Shown: positions 42,383 to 50,460 of the stretch, piece after piece
How positions within the stretch are numbered: the first letter of the stretch is position 1
Layout of the letters: each line of letters opens with the position of its first letter
Source of the DNA: Halorussus amylolyticus
GTDB lineage: Archaea > Halobacteriota > Halobacteria > Halobacteriales > Haladaptataceae
Direction of reading: 5' to 3'
Length of the DNA: 64,000 nt
NCBI RefSeq assembly: GCF_004143485.2
Contig: NZ_ML974131.1
Location: 568,332 to 632,331 of the forward strand
Position numbers and translations under genes: made by a program
Notes under the pieces: generated by a model
Databases searched by the model: none
What the model was told of the DNA's origin: nothing
What the model saw: the letters and a program-made list of their open reading frames with translations, nothing else

Positions 42383-43391
42383 CTCGCGGGGTGTCCAAGT
42401 AGTCGTCGTCCTCGTCGGCGTCGCGCTCGCGGTCGGACTCGGGTGGTTCCTGTTCGTCGTCGTGCCCGGCGGGAATCTCGCGCGCCTGCTCGGGGTCACA
42501 CTCGCAGTTCTCACGGGCGTCGTCGGCGCGCGACTCGCGGGCCGAATCGCGGCGAGTCGGTTCGCCGAGTACGACGTGGCCGAGGTCGCGGTCGAGGGAC
42601 CCATCACCCGCGACGGCGGCGGTCGCGGCCTCCCGGCCAGACCCGGCGGGACGCCCGCCGACGACATCGTAGAGCAAATCGAGAACGCGGACGAGGACGA
42701 GTCGGCGCGCGCACTCCTGCTGAGGCTCAACACCCCCGGCGGCGAAGTCGTGCCGAGCGACGACATCCGACTCGCGGCCGAGCGGTTCGACGGCCCGACC
42801 GTCGCCTACGCGACCGACGTGTGCGCCTCGGGCGGCTACTGGATAGCCAGCGGCTGTGACGCCATCTACGCCCGCGACGGCAGCATCGTCGGAAGCATCG
42901 GCGTCATCGGGTCGCAGGTCAACGCCGCGAAGTTGGCCGACAAGGTCGGTCTGGAGTACGAGCGACTCGCCGCGGGCGACTACAAAGACGCGGGGAGTTC
43001 GCTGAAGGAGATGACCGACGACGAGCGCGAGTACCTCCAGGGAATCATCGACGGCTACTACGAGGAGTTCGTCGAGCGCGTGACCGACGGCCGGGAACTC
43101 AGCGACGAGCAGGTCCGGGACACCGAGGCCAGAGTCTACCTCGGCGAGGACGCCCTGAGCATCGGTCTCGTGGACGAACTCGGAACGAAGGAGGCGGTGA
43201 AAGACCGCCTCGCCGCCGACATCGGCGAGGACGAGGTCGAAGTCCGGGAGTTCGAACCCCAGCGGAACGTGATGGAGCGACTCCGCGGTGGCTCGCAGGC
43301 GCTCGCGTACGCGCTCGGTGCGGGCGTGGCGAGCGCGCTCGTGGGCGAGGACGGCAACCGCGTGGACGGCTTCGAGTTCAAGCTTCGATAG
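42372..43391 (+). CDS. sppA: Signal peptide peptidase SppA (S49 family)
   Basis: Membrane-bound serine-lysine protease that degrades signal peptides and short membrane fragments. 339 residues: two membrane helices near the N terminus (about 8-31 and 38-60), then the S49 domain with LLLRLNTPGGEVVPSDDI (about 115-132), nucleophile Ser153 in CASGGYW and general base Lys205 in GDYKDAGS. The C terminus ends with another hydrophobic stretch and FEFKLR. The start at GTG 42372 is the only in-frame start near a promoter. Confidence 0.9.
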   Translation: MADSSRGVQVVVVLVGVALAVGLGWFLFVVVPGGNLARLLGVTLAVLTGVVGARLAGRIAASRFAEYDVAEVAVEGPITRDGGGRGLPARPGGTPADDIVEQIENADEDESARALLLRLNTPGGEVVPSDDIRLAAERFDGPTVAYATDVCASGGYWIASGCDAIYARDGSIVGSIGVIGSQVNAAKLADKVGLEYERLAAGDYKDAGSSLKEMTDDEREYLQGIIDGYYEEFVERVTDGRELSDEQVRDTEARVYLGEDALSIGLVDELGTKEAVKDRLAADIGEDEVEVREFEPQRNVMERLRGGSQALAYALGAGVASALVGEDGNRVDGFEFKLR

Positions 43392-43443
43392 CGCGACCGG
43401 GTCGCGACAACACCTAAGGAGCAGGTCGTCGTACGACGGTGGC

Positions 43444-43701
43444 ATGGCACGAGAGGTCAAACTCAGCCGCGTCGATTCGGTGCTGACCGAACTCTCCTAC
43501 CCCGCCAGCAGGGAGACGGCGGCCCGCGAGTTCGAGGACGTGACCGTGACGTTCTCCGACGGGGAGGCCAATCTGGGAGAACTCGTCGCCGAGACGCCGG
43601 CCGACGAGTACGAGTCGTTCGAGGAGTTGCGCGACGAAATCAACAACACCGTGCCGCGCGAGGCGGTGGGCGAACCCTATCAGTCGGAGGGCGAGGGGTG
43701 A
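43444..43701 (+). CDS. Small conserved haloarchaeal protein (DUF5789-like)
   Basis: 85 residues, acidic. MAREVKLSRVDSVLTELSYPASRETAAREFEDVTVTFSDGEANLGELVAET looks like a small alpha-beta domain. Matches the haloarchaeal DUF5789 group as I remember it. ATG 43444 follows a gap of about 50 bp after sppA, so it may be transcribed with it or from its own promoter. Confidence 0.75.
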   Translation: MAREVKLSRVDSVLTELSYPASRETAAREFEDVTVTFSDGEANLGELVAETPADEYESFEELRDEINNTVPREAVGEPYQSEGEG

Positions 43702-43789
43702 CTGAGACGCGCTCGGTTCGCCCGTTTCGGGCGAACCGAGCGACGAAACAGGGGGCTTAACTGCCCACGACGGCTACGGCGCGACACGA

Positions 43790-44104
43790 ATGGAGTTCTG
43801 TGACGAGTGCGGTTCGATGATGAAAGCCGAGGAGGAGCTGTGGGTCTGCGGGAGCTGTGGCTCCAAGAAACCGAAGGACCCCGACGCGAGCTACGTCGTG
43901 ACCGAAGACCAGGAGGTCAGCGAAATCATCGAGTCCGGCGACGGAGAGAACAGCCCGCTTCCCACTACCGACGCGTTCTGTCCGGAGTGTGGCAACGACC
44001 GCGCCCGGTGGTACATGCAACAGATTCGCGCGGCCGACGAGAGCGAGACGCGATTCTTCATCTGCACCGAGTGCAGTCACAAGTGGCGCGAGGACGATAA
44101 CTAA
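43790..44104 (+). CDS. Transcription factor S (TFS)
   Basis: Transcript-cleavage factor of the RNA polymerase, the archaeal TFIIS counterpart. 104 residues: N-terminal zinc ribbon (CDECGSMM...CGSCGS, about 4-24), linker with VTEDQEVSEI, and C-terminal zinc ribbon (CPECGND...CTECSHKW) with QIRAADESETRFF, containing the catalytic Asp-Glu pair that reaches into the polymerase active site. A CTTAACT box lies about 32 bp upstream of the ATG. Highly confident by motif. Confidence 0.93.
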   Translation: MEFCDECGSMMKAEEELWVCGSCGSKKPKDPDASYVVTEDQEVSEIIESGDGENSPLPTTDAFCPECGNDRARWYMQQIRAADESETRFFICTECSHKWREDDN

Positions 44105-44123
44105 CAACCTTTTGCTGCACTCA

Positions 44124-44152
44124 GAAGCCCGAAGCCGTCGGCTTCGGGCTTC
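44124..44152 (+). terminator. Perfect 13-bp hairpin behind the TFS gene
   Basis: Arms GAAGCCCGAAGCC (44124-44136) and GGCTTCGGGCTTC (44140-44152) with a 3-nt loop, 20 bp after the stop. The first run of TTTT is before the stem, not after, so an intrinsic terminator is not fully supported. Confidence 0.5.
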
Positions 44153-44200
44153 TTCGCTGGCAAAACGTTGATGAAAAACACGGCGTCACCTCCTCAGTCA

Positions 44201-44227
44201 GAATGCGGCGGCGAAGCCGCCGCATTC
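44201..44227. repeat. Perfect 11-bp hairpin between convergent genes
   Basis: Arms GAATGCGGCGG (44201-44211) and CCGCCGCATTC (44217-44227) with loop CGAAG. It lies in the convergent TFS/formyltransferase intergenic region, about 100 bp before the latter's stop codon, and may be a shared terminator. Confidence 0.5.
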
Positions 44228-44324
44228 TTCCTTCGAAGGTTCCTTGGTCCGCTCCTCCCTGCGGTCGTCGCGGTGGATTGCGGTGTCCCTTCGTGGAAGG
44301 TGTCGCCGAGCGACGAGTGTGAGG

Positions 44325-45131
44325 TCACTCCACGACCTTTCGCGCCCGGCCCTTCCCCTCCTTCAGGACGTACTTCAGCACGTCCTCGCCCTCGGGAATC
44401 GAGTAGAGGTCGCCTAATCCGTCGGGCGAACGCGGTTCGAACCCCGACGCGACGTTCTCGACGCCCTTCCCGAGCAGGTCGTCGGACGCCTCGAACAGCC
44501 GTTTTCGAACGTCGGGCCACGTCCGGGCGTCGGCGATGTCCACCGGTTCGTAGGCCACGATTTCGCCGCCGTCGAGCGTCTCCGAGAGGCGCTGGAGCGT
44601 GACGCCCGCAGTGTCCTCGTCGTTGAGAAACTCCCAGAAGCCGCAGGGCTGGCCGCGGTACTCCCGGAGGTCGCCGTGGTGGAAGCTCAGGACGCCGTGT
44701 TCGGGCGCGTCGAGCGCTTCGCCCTTGAGGATGCCGAACGCGAACCGCACCCCCACGTCGGTCGCTTCGAGCGCCTCGACGCCCTCGGCGGGGAGGACGT
44801 TGCCGAAGTCCGAGGCGGGTTCGGGTTCGCATCGGACGACTTCGGGGTCGTCGAGTCCCGCGATGGAACCGAGTTGTCGGGGTCGGAAGTACTCGGGCAG
44901 GCCGCCGAGTCGGAGCGCCGCGCCCACCGACGACCAGAGCGGATTCTCCTGGACGCGCCGGACGTAGTCGCTGGCGTCGCGTTCGCCGACGCCCGTTCCG
45001 CCCTCTTGGACAACGATGTGAGTGACTCGCGCGCCCGTTCGGGCGACCATGCGTTCGACCGCGCGCGCCTGCCACGCCGGAACGTCGAACCCCCGGACCA
45101 GTAGACCGACCTGTAGCTGTGTCGCCGTCAT
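44325..45131 (-). CDS. Formyltransferase-family protein
   Basis: 268 residues of the formyl-transferase fold, as in methionyl-tRNA formyltransferase and sugar N-formyltransferases. Central motif LSFHHGDLREYRGQPCGFWEFLNDEDTAGVTLQRL contains the HxxxLPxYRG-like substrate loop and, preceding it, the Asn-His-type catalytic region (FGNVLPAEG). Methionyl-tRNA formyltransferase is not used in archaea, so a small molecule or nucleotide-sugar acceptor is more likely (inference). No glycan cluster is adjacent. Confidence 0.75.
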   Translation of the reverse strand: MTATQLQVGLLVRGFDVPAWQARAVERMVARTGARVTHIVVQEGGTGVGERDASDYVRRVQENPLWSSVGAALRLGGLPEYFRPRQLGSIAGLDDPEVVRCEPEPASDFGNVLPAEGVEALEATDVGVRFAFGILKGEALDAPEHGVLSFHHGDLREYRGQPCGFWEFLNDEDTAGVTLQRLSETLDGGEIVAYEPVDIADARTWPDVRKRLFEASDDLLGKGVENVASGFEPRSPDGLGDLYSIPEGEDVLKYVLKEGKGRARKVVE

Positions 45132-45238
45132 GGTGAAATCAGCAACTGTTCGCCCGAACGGCCGGGGCGGCCTTTGTTATGGGCAACCTATCGTCCGTCT
45201 CCGGACACGTTTCCGGGAGAAGCGTACCGGGAGCGGCG

Positions 45239-45961
45239 CTACGTTCGACGCCCGAACGTCAGATAGCCCGTGTGACCCACGCCCGCAGTCGAGGGTCGCG
45301 ACCCTCGCTCGTCGAAGTCCATCCGGCGCTGGATGGTTTCGAGGGTTCGAACGTCCGTCAGGCCGACTTCGCGCGCGGCCTCGACCGTCTCGCGGGTCTG
45401 CTCGACGAACGGCGAGTACACCGCGACGAAGCCGCCCGGCACCAGCAGGTCCGGCGCGCGCGCGACCACATCAGCCGCGTCGGCGGTGTCGAGGGTCAGC
45501 ACGTCGAACGCTCCGAGGTCGTCGAGGTGGTCGAGCACGTCGCCCGCGCGAACGTCCACCGCGTCGGCCACGTCGGCCAGTTCCATGTTCTCGCGCGCGA
45601 CACCGGCGAATTCGGGGTCCTGCTCGAACGTCGTGACCTGCGCGCCCATTCGACCGAGGTACGCCGACAGCACGCCGGTCCCGGTTCCGGCGTCGAGGAC
45701 GCGGTCGCCCGCCGCGACGCCGGTGTGGCCCACGATGAGACCCACGTCGCGGGGCATCATCGGCGCGCCGGTGCGCTCGAAGTGATTGAACAGGTCGGGA
45801 CCCCTGAGACCCCGGACCTCGAACGGTTCGCCCAGATGGGTCTCCAGCGTCTCGCCCGGCGTCACGTCCTCGGGCACGTCCAGCACGCCGAGGTCGGTCT
45901 GGAGTTCCTCGCCGGGTTCGCGGAGGTACTCCCGGTCGCCGTGGACCAGCAGGACCGTCAC
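45239..45961 (-). CDS. trmI: tRNA (adenine-N1)-methyltransferase TrmI
   Basis: Methylates A57/A58 in the T-loop of tRNA. 240 residues: N-terminal beta-barrel typical of TrmI (GDREYLREPGEELQTDLG...VTPGETLETHLGEPFEVRGLRGPDLFNHFERTGAPMMPRDVG), then the AdoMet domain with VLDAGTGTGVLSAYLGRMG (about 88-106), VTTFEQDPEF, AGDVLD and LTLDTADAADVV. The GTG start overlaps the NAC stop (GTGA), so the pair is an operon. TrmI next to NAC is a recurrent archaeal arrangement as I recall. Confidence 0.9.
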   Translation of the reverse strand: MTVLLVHGDREYLREPGEELQTDLGVLDVPEDVTPGETLETHLGEPFEVRGLRGPDLFNHFERTGAPMMPRDVGLIVGHTGVAAGDRVLDAGTGTGVLSAYLGRMGAQVTTFEQDPEFAGVARENMELADVADAVDVRAGDVLDHLDDLGAFDVLTLDTADAADVVARAPDLLVPGGFVAVYSPFVEQTRETVEAAREVGLTDVRTLETIQRRMDFDERGSRPSTAGVGHTGYLTFGRRT

Positions 45962-46344
45962 TCTAGGCGCTCGACTGCGGCCGCGAGGTCGCCGTCGGTC
46001 GCTTCGAGGGCGTCTCGGGCTTCGTCCTCGCTCGCGCCGGTCCGCCCGGCGACGATTTCGACGTCCGAGTCGGGGATATCGCTCCCGCCCGCGTCCTCCT
46101 CGTCACCGCTTTCGACCGCGCCAGCGGTCGAGTCGCGAGTCTCGGGGTCGCCGACGACTTGGTACGTCTGCTGGCCGCGAGCGTCCATCACGGTGATGTC
46201 GGGACTGTCGAACACCAACTCCTCGCCGTCGCTCGTGCGGATGACGACTTCCTCGGCGTCGAGTTCGTCCACGTCGATACCCATCTGCTTCATCATCTGC
46301 TGCATCTTGCGCGGATCTAGTCCGCCGCCGCCTCCTCCGAACAT
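45958..46344 (-). CDS. nac: Nascent polypeptide-associated complex protein (archaeal alphaNAC)
   Basis: Ribosome-associated chaperone of nascent chains. 128 residues: MFGGGGGGLDPRKMQQMMKQMGIDVDELDAEEVVIRTSD begins the NAC domain (about 15-72, including ITVMDARGQQTYQVVG), then a disordered acidic linker and a C-terminal UBA domain (VEIVAGRTGASEDEARDALEATDGDLAAAVERL, about 93-126). ATG 46344 is preceded by a CTTATCC box about 27 bp upstream. In an operon with trmI. Confidence 0.94.
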   Translation of the reverse strand: MFGGGGGGLDPRKMQQMMKQMGIDVDELDAEEVVIRTSDGEELVFDSPDITVMDARGQQTYQVVGDPETRDSTAGAVESGDEEDAGGSDIPDSDVEIVAGRTGASEDEARDALEATDGDLAAAVERLE

Positions 46345-46491
46345 ACTCGAACCGTCGGAAGCCGAGAGGATAAGCGTGTTGGACCTCGTGTCCGAATTCG
46401 GATACACGAACGCGTCCGCTTGTACGATATTGGGTTAGAAAACTCCCGCCCGGTCGCTTTGCACCACAAACACTGGAATCTAAAACAGCCA

Positions 46492-46667
46492 GAAAGCCCC
46501 CGCCTGCTCGCGGTCGCTCACCGACATATTCGGCGCTCTCCGCGCCGGAAGACAAACCGCGTCTTCCGAGGTCACCCTCGCTCCGCTCGCGTGACCACCG
46601 CCCGCGCCGAATAGGGGTCGCTGAGGCGACTGAACTGCACGCGAGCAGGCGGCCCCTTTCAGTCCCA
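46492..46667 (-). repeat. Cloverleaf-like multi-hairpin intergenic element
   Basis: Outer arms of about 21 bp (46492-46512 and 46640-46660) pair with three mismatches, 13 bp perfectly at 46500-46512/46640-46652. Inside are stems near CGGCG...CGCCG (about 46531-46547), GGAAGAC...GTCTTCC (46548-46566) and GGTCAC...GTGACC (46570-46596). The minus strand begins GGACTGAAAGGGGC. It lies in the 382-bp gap between nac and the PUA gene. This fits a dispersed element or a structured RNA rather than a terminator. Confidence 0.6.
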
Positions 46668-46726
46668 ACCACGGTGGGCTGACCCATTAGCCCTTTCCCG
46701 GTGGAAGGCCGAATCGGCGCGTGAAT

Positions 46727-47272
46727 CTACTCGGCGTCGCCCGCGCCCTCGCGGACCATCACCGCCATCCCGGTGTCGAAGTCGGCCATCGCGTCGGCGG
46801 AGAGTTCCGCCCGGCCGACCGCGAGCAGGCGGCCATCGTCGTGGACCACCGCGACCTCGTCGCCGGGTCGGATTTCGGAACCGACCGCGGCGACGAACTT
46901 GGCGAAGACGTTCTTGCCGTCGCGGACGAACGGTTCGCTCTCGTCGCCGACCACCACCCGGCCAGCGGGCGATTCGAGCGCCTCCAAGAGTCGCCGACCG
47001 CCCGCGAGACCGAGCGTGAACCGGCCGTCGGTGGCGTAGGTCACGACCCGACCCTCGTCGGCGATGACCTGCTGTGGACGGCCCGACGACGACCGCTTCA
47101 CCTCCAGCGATTCGTTCTCGGGGAACAGCGCGATGCCCGCGCCCGCGCCGAACTGGTAGTCGGCGGTCGTCCGGAGCGCGGGGAGACCGGCCGCCGAATC
47201 GGACGCGGCCGCCGAACCTCGCGGGCCGTCCGCGCTTCGAGACTCTCGTCGCTCGTCGTCGCTCGCAGTCAT
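46727..47272 (-). CDS. PUA-domain protein
   Basis: Predicted RNA-binding protein, 181 residues. A disordered acidic N terminus (about 1-30) is followed by GLPALRTTADYQFGAGAGIALFP and a PUA domain at the C terminus (GDESEPFVRDGKNVFAKFVAAVGSEIRPGDEVAVVHDDGRLLAVGRAELSA, about 110-165), of the type found in archaeosine tRNA-guanine transglycosylase and related proteins. No catalytic domain, so a binding or accessory role in tRNA or rRNA modification is likely. ATG 47272; an in-frame ATG at 47335 lies near an AT-rich TTAAATAG and cannot be excluded. Confidence 0.8.
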   Translation of the reverse strand: MTASDDERRESRSADGPRGSAAASDSAAGLPALRTTADYQFGAGAGIALFPENESLEVKRSSSGRPQQVIADEGRVVTYATDGRFTLGLAGGRRLLEALESPAGRVVVGDESEPFVRDGKNVFAKFVAAVGSEIRPGDEVAVVHDDGRLLAVGRAELSADAMADFDTGMAVMVREGAGDAE

Positions 47273-47432
47273 TGGCTCCGGGTTCGGGTCGCCCGGCGAA
47301 AAGGCTTCGCTCTCTCCCGCGTTATGAGATACCATTGACCGTGATAGGTCCTGTCTATTTAATGTTTAATCATTAATCTCTCTGGCGGGGACGGTGCGAT
47401 TTATGCTCCTTGAGCCACTACCGACTGGTACG

Positions 47433-47603
47433 ATGAAATCGAAACTCGGTGCGTTCCTCCTCGTGGCGGCGGGAGTGCTCATCTTCGCCGTCGCGGGCGA
47501 ACAGACGCTCGTGAACAACGCCCTCGCGGCCGTGGCGACCCTCGGCCTCGCGGCGGGCGCGCTCCTGCTCGGTACCGCTGGCGAAGAAGGCCGCCCGGTG
47601 TAA
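47433..47603 (+). CDS. Small two-helix membrane protein
   Basis: 56 residues with two hydrophobic helices (about 4-20 and 27-49) joined by a short polar turn (AGEQTLVNNA). It ends GEEGRPV. A GATTTATG box at about 47397-47404 precedes the ATG by about 30 bp. Convergent with the NYN gene, 10 bp apart. Function unknown. Confidence 0.6.
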   Translation: MKSKLGAFLLVAAGVLIFAVAGEQTLVNNALAAVATLGLAAGALLLGTAGEEGRPV

Positions 47604-47613
47604 TCGGGCCGGT

Positions 47614-48111
47614 CTACAGCAGAAACGTCTCGGGCCGCTCGGACATGTCCACGAACGTGTCGGCGGCCTGAATCAGCTCGTCGGACGTCGATTCCTCGAA
47701 GCTCACCACTTCAGTTCTGACTCCCTCGTGGCGGAGGTGCGAACAGAGCCGCGAGAAGTCGCCGTCTCCGGTACACAGCACGACCGTATCGACGTGGTTG
47801 GCGAGCGTCACCGCGTCGAGGCTCATCCCGACGTCCCAGTCGGCCTTCTTCGAGCCGTCGCCGAACGTCTTGAGCTCCTTTATTTTGGTCTCGAAGCCGA
47901 TGTCGGCCAGCGCCTCGAAGAATCGCTCCTCGTCCGGGCTGTCGGCCTGAATCACGTAGGCGATGGCGCGCGTGAGCTGACGGTCCTGTGCGGACTTTTC
48001 CAGGAGGGCGGAGTAGTCGATATTCCGACTGTAGACGCTCTGAGCGGTGTGGTAGAGGTTTTGGGCGTCGGCGAGGACCGCAACCCGCTGGTGGGGGTGA
48101 ATTTCCGTCAT
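47614..48111 (-). CDS. NYN-domain (LabA/DUF88-like) nuclease-fold protein
   Basis: 165 residues of the NYN/PIN-like RNase fold. Putative metal ligands: VAVLADAQNLY (about 10-20), KKADWDVGMSLDAVTLA (about 86-102), VVLCTGDGDFSRL (about 107-119) and a final SFEESTSDELIQAADTFVDM. The pattern is standard for the LabA/YacP-like group, which may act on RNA. The start at 48111 has a CTTTTTAC box about 28 bp upstream. Substrate unknown. Confidence 0.85.
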   Translation of the reverse strand: MTEIHPHQRVAVLADAQNLYHTAQSVYSRNIDYSALLEKSAQDRQLTRAIAYVIQADSPDEERFFEALADIGFETKIKELKTFGDGSKKADWDVGMSLDAVTLANHVDTVVLCTGDGDFSRLCSHLRHEGVRTEVVSFEESTSDELIQAADTFVDMSERPETFLL

Positions 48112-48273
48112 GGACAAGGTTCGAACCGCCTGCGGTAAAAAGCTCCGCGTTCGGGGAGTGTCGAAAGTCACGAACGACCGCCGATTGGTTTTGCCCGCGA
48201 CAGTCCGACATAATTGGCGAGCCAGCGCGTTTGCGTCCGTTTTTTATGGGAGTGGCGTTTAGTCGCGGTAGAG

Positions 48274-48474
48274 ATGACTGCGGACGAATATGACATTCTC
48301 GTCGGGAGAGACGCGGGAGGTCCCCTCACCCCGACGACTCCTTCGACTGCGGGTTTCGACGCCGACCGACGCCGCGGAACGAGCGACGGCTCGTTCGCCA
48401 CCGACCCGCCGATTCGACCCGCCGAAACAGGAACGGACACGCCGGACTCCACCCCTCCCGAGGCGACGCCATGA
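48274..48474 (+). CDS. 66-residue disordered ORF coupled to the geranylgeranyl reductase gene
   Basis: MTADEYDILVGRDAGG followed by Pro/Thr/Asp-rich sequence ending PPEATP. ATG 48274 follows a TTTTATGGG box by about 28 bp, and its stop overlaps the reductase ATG (ATGA at 48471-48474), so it is the leaderless first frame of that operon. No homologue recognised; may be a leader or true micro-protein. Confidence 0.45.
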   Translation: MTADEYDILVGRDAGGPLTPTTPSTAGFDADRRRGTSDGSFATDPPIRPAETGTDTPDSTPPEATP

Positions 48475-49703
48475 CCGACCGTTTCGACGTCATCGTGGCT
48501 GGCGCTGGCCCGGCGGGCGCGCAGTGCGCCCGCGACATCGCTCGACGGGGCTACGACGTCGTGGTCCTCGAAGCCGAGGAGGAAGCCGAGTTCCCGCGCC
48601 AGAGCAACAAATCGACGGCCGGGACGTTCCCCTCGATGATGACCTCGTTCGGGATTCCCGAGGACGTGGTGATGCAGTACACCGAAAACGTCGTCCTCGA
48701 ATCGCCGAACGAGCACTTCGTCCAGTACCAACCCGGCGCGGTGCTCGAATTCGGCGACTTCAAGCGGTATCTAGTGAAAGACGCCCGCGAGAAGGGCGCG
48801 GAGTTCAGGTTCGACGCCCGCGTCTCGAAGCCGATTATGGAGGACGGCGACATCGTCGGTGTCTGGTACGGCGGGAACCAAGAGGTGTACGCCGACATCG
48901 TGGTCGATGCGACCGGTCCGGCCGCGCCGCTCGCGAAGAAACTCGGCGTCTGTGACTTAAAACGGAAGCATCAGGCCATCGGCGTCGAGTACGAGATGGA
49001 GGGCATCGAAATCGACCGCGAGGGGTACGCCGACCTCCACGACGCGATGATGCTCCGACTCGACCACGAACTCGCGCCGGGCGGCTACTCGTGGATTTTC
49101 CACACCGGCGGGGACACCGCGAAGGTCGGCCTCTGCTACATCCAGAACGAGGCCCACCGCGACTACGCCCGCGACGGGATGGGTATCGACGACTACCTCC
49201 ACCACTGGCTCGACACCGACCCGCGATTCGAGAACGCCGAGCGAATCGAGGGGAAGGTCCACCGGGGGTCGGCTCACATCCAGATGCCGACCGACATGAG
49301 CACGGACAACTTCATGGCGGTCGGCGACACCGTGCCGTCCATCGACCCGCTCTGGGGCGAGGGCATCCACAAGGGGATGCAGTCGGGACGCATCGCGGCC
49401 GCGACCGCCGACCGGTGTCTCACGCCCGACGACCCCGACACCTCGGCCGAGGCCATGTCGGTGTACGACGAACTCTGGCACACCAGAGTCGCGCCCAAGA
49501 TGCGGACGCGCCTCCTGATGACTCAGCTCCTGTATCTCGCGCCGAACGAGCGCTACGACCAGCTGATGTCCGACCTGAAGCGCGTGGGCTTCGACACCCT
49601 AAGCAACGCGAACGCCGGGGACAAGCGGGCGCTCGCGAAGCTGTTCCACCTCAGCGACGTGCCGCTGTTGATGCGGTTCGCGCGCGAACGACTCGCCGAG
49701 TAG
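48471..49703 (+). CDS. Geranylgeranyl reductase-family FAD oxidoreductase
   Basis: Saturates the isoprenoid chains of archaeal membrane lipids or of quinones. 410 residues: FAD motif VIVAGAGPAGAQCARDIARRG (split in two parts at residues 8-28), VVDATGPAAPLAKKLG (about 144-159), and the conserved GD motif VGDTVPSIDPLWGEGIHKGMQSGR (about 283-306). The C-terminal cap follows. Which double bonds are reduced is not determined. A 66-codon ORF is coupled at the 5' end; a strong hairpin follows the stop. Confidence 0.88.
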   Translation: MTDRFDVIVAGAGPAGAQCARDIARRGYDVVVLEAEEEAEFPRQSNKSTAGTFPSMMTSFGIPEDVVMQYTENVVLESPNEHFVQYQPGAVLEFGDFKRYLVKDAREKGAEFRFDARVSKPIMEDGDIVGVWYGGNQEVYADIVVDATGPAAPLAKKLGVCDLKRKHQAIGVEYEMEGIEIDREGYADLHDAMMLRLDHELAPGGYSWIFHTGGDTAKVGLCYIQNEAHRDYARDGMGIDDYLHHWLDTDPRFENAERIEGKVHRGSAHIQMPTDMSTDNFMAVGDTVPSIDPLWGEGIHKGMQSGRIAAATADRCLTPDDPDTSAEAMSVYDELWHTRVAPKMRTRLLMTQLLYLAPNERYDQLMSDLKRVGFDTLSNANAGDKRALAKLFHLSDVPLLMRFARERLAE

Positions 49704-49754
49704 CCCGGTTTCGTCACCGTTTTACCGAAACCCCTTTTATCGGACTTTTTCCCC

Positions 49755-49784
49755 GCCGGACGACTCCGGACGGAGTCGTCCGGC
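49755..49784 (+). terminator. Perfect 14-bp hairpin after the reductase gene
   Basis: Arms GCCGGACGACTCCG (49755-49768) and CGGAGTCGTCCGGC (49771-49784) pair perfectly. It follows a TTTTT run at 49746-49750. Likely separates the reductase mRNA from the TetR promoter. Confidence 0.6.
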
Positions 49785-49799
49785 TTCGCAACGTATTTG

Positions 49800-49847
49800 A
49801 CTGACCGGCCAGTTAGTTACGACAGCTACTGACTGACCGGTCAGTCA
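49800..49847 (+). promoter_or_regulatory. Double operator for the TetR-MATE operon
   Basis: Site 1 is ACTGACCGGCCAGT (49800-49813, imperfect palindrome, next to the TATA-like GTATTTGA at 49793-49800); site 2 is the perfect 18-bp palindrome TGACTGACCGGTCAGTCA (49830-49847), 11 bp before the TetR ATG. Their centres are 32 bp apart, about three helical turns. The sites flank the expected transcription start, which fits autorepression by the TetR protein. Confidence 0.7.
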
Positions 49848-49857
49848 ACCACTCACC

Positions 49858-50460
49858 ATGACCGAGACACCGAACGAACTCATGCGGGCGACGTACACCG
49901 CGCTCTGCAAGCGCGGGTACGCCTCACTTCGAATGCAGGACATTGCCGACGAGTCCTCGAAGAGCAAAGCCACCCTCCACTACCACTACGAGAGCAAGCG
50001 CGAACTCCTCTCGGCGTTCCTCGACTACCTATACGACGGCTTCGCGGAGCGACTCGACGACCTCGACGGCGAACGCCCGGTAGACCGACTTCTCGCGCTG
50101 GTGGACGTGGTGTTGACTCCGCGCGACGAGGACACCCACCGAGGGTTCCAGACCGCGCTCCTCGAAATTAAGGCCCAAGGACCCTACGACGACCAGTTTC
50201 GCGAACAGCTTCTGCGGTTCGACCGACTCCTCCACGACCGATTCGAATCGCTGCTCGAAGCCGGACAGCGCGACGGCGACGTCCGCGCCGAGGTGGACCC
50301 CGACGAGACCGCCGACTTCTTCGTGACCGCGGTCAATGGCGCGCAGACCCGGTACGTCTCGGTCGGCCACCCGGTCGAGCGCGCACGCGACTCGCTCACC
50401 GATTACGTCACCCGGCAGTTGCTCACCGACGCGGCCACAGACCGGGTGGTGTCGGAGTGA
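49858..50460 (+). CDS. TetR/AcrR-family regulator
   Basis: 200-residue homodimeric repressor. HTH: NELMRATYTALCKRGYASLRMQDIADESSKSKATLHYHYESKRELLSAFLDYL (about 5-58), with recognition helix KATLHYHY. The C-terminal ligand-binding domain is all helical (about 65-195). It sits immediately downstream of two copies of a TGACTGACCGGTCAGTCA-type palindrome and is coupled (GTGA overlap) to a MATE efflux gene, so ligand binding probably relieves repression of the pump. Ligand unknown. Confidence 0.9.
   Translation: MTETPNELMRATYTALCKRGYASLRMQDIADESSKSKATLHYHYESKRELLSAFLDYLYDGFAERLDDLDGERPVDRLLALVDVVLTPRDEDTHRGFQTALLEIKAQGPYDDQFREQLLRFDRLLHDRFESLLEAGQRDGDVRAEVDPDETADFFVTAVNGAQTRYVSVGHPVERARDSLTDYVTRQLLTDAATDRVVSE

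Noticed and set aside
44430..44450. GGTTCGAACCCC resembling a tRNA T-arm
   Set aside because: It lies inside the formyltransferase-like gene with no acceptor stem, D-arm or anticodon arm around it; similar TTCGA matches elsewhere also fail.
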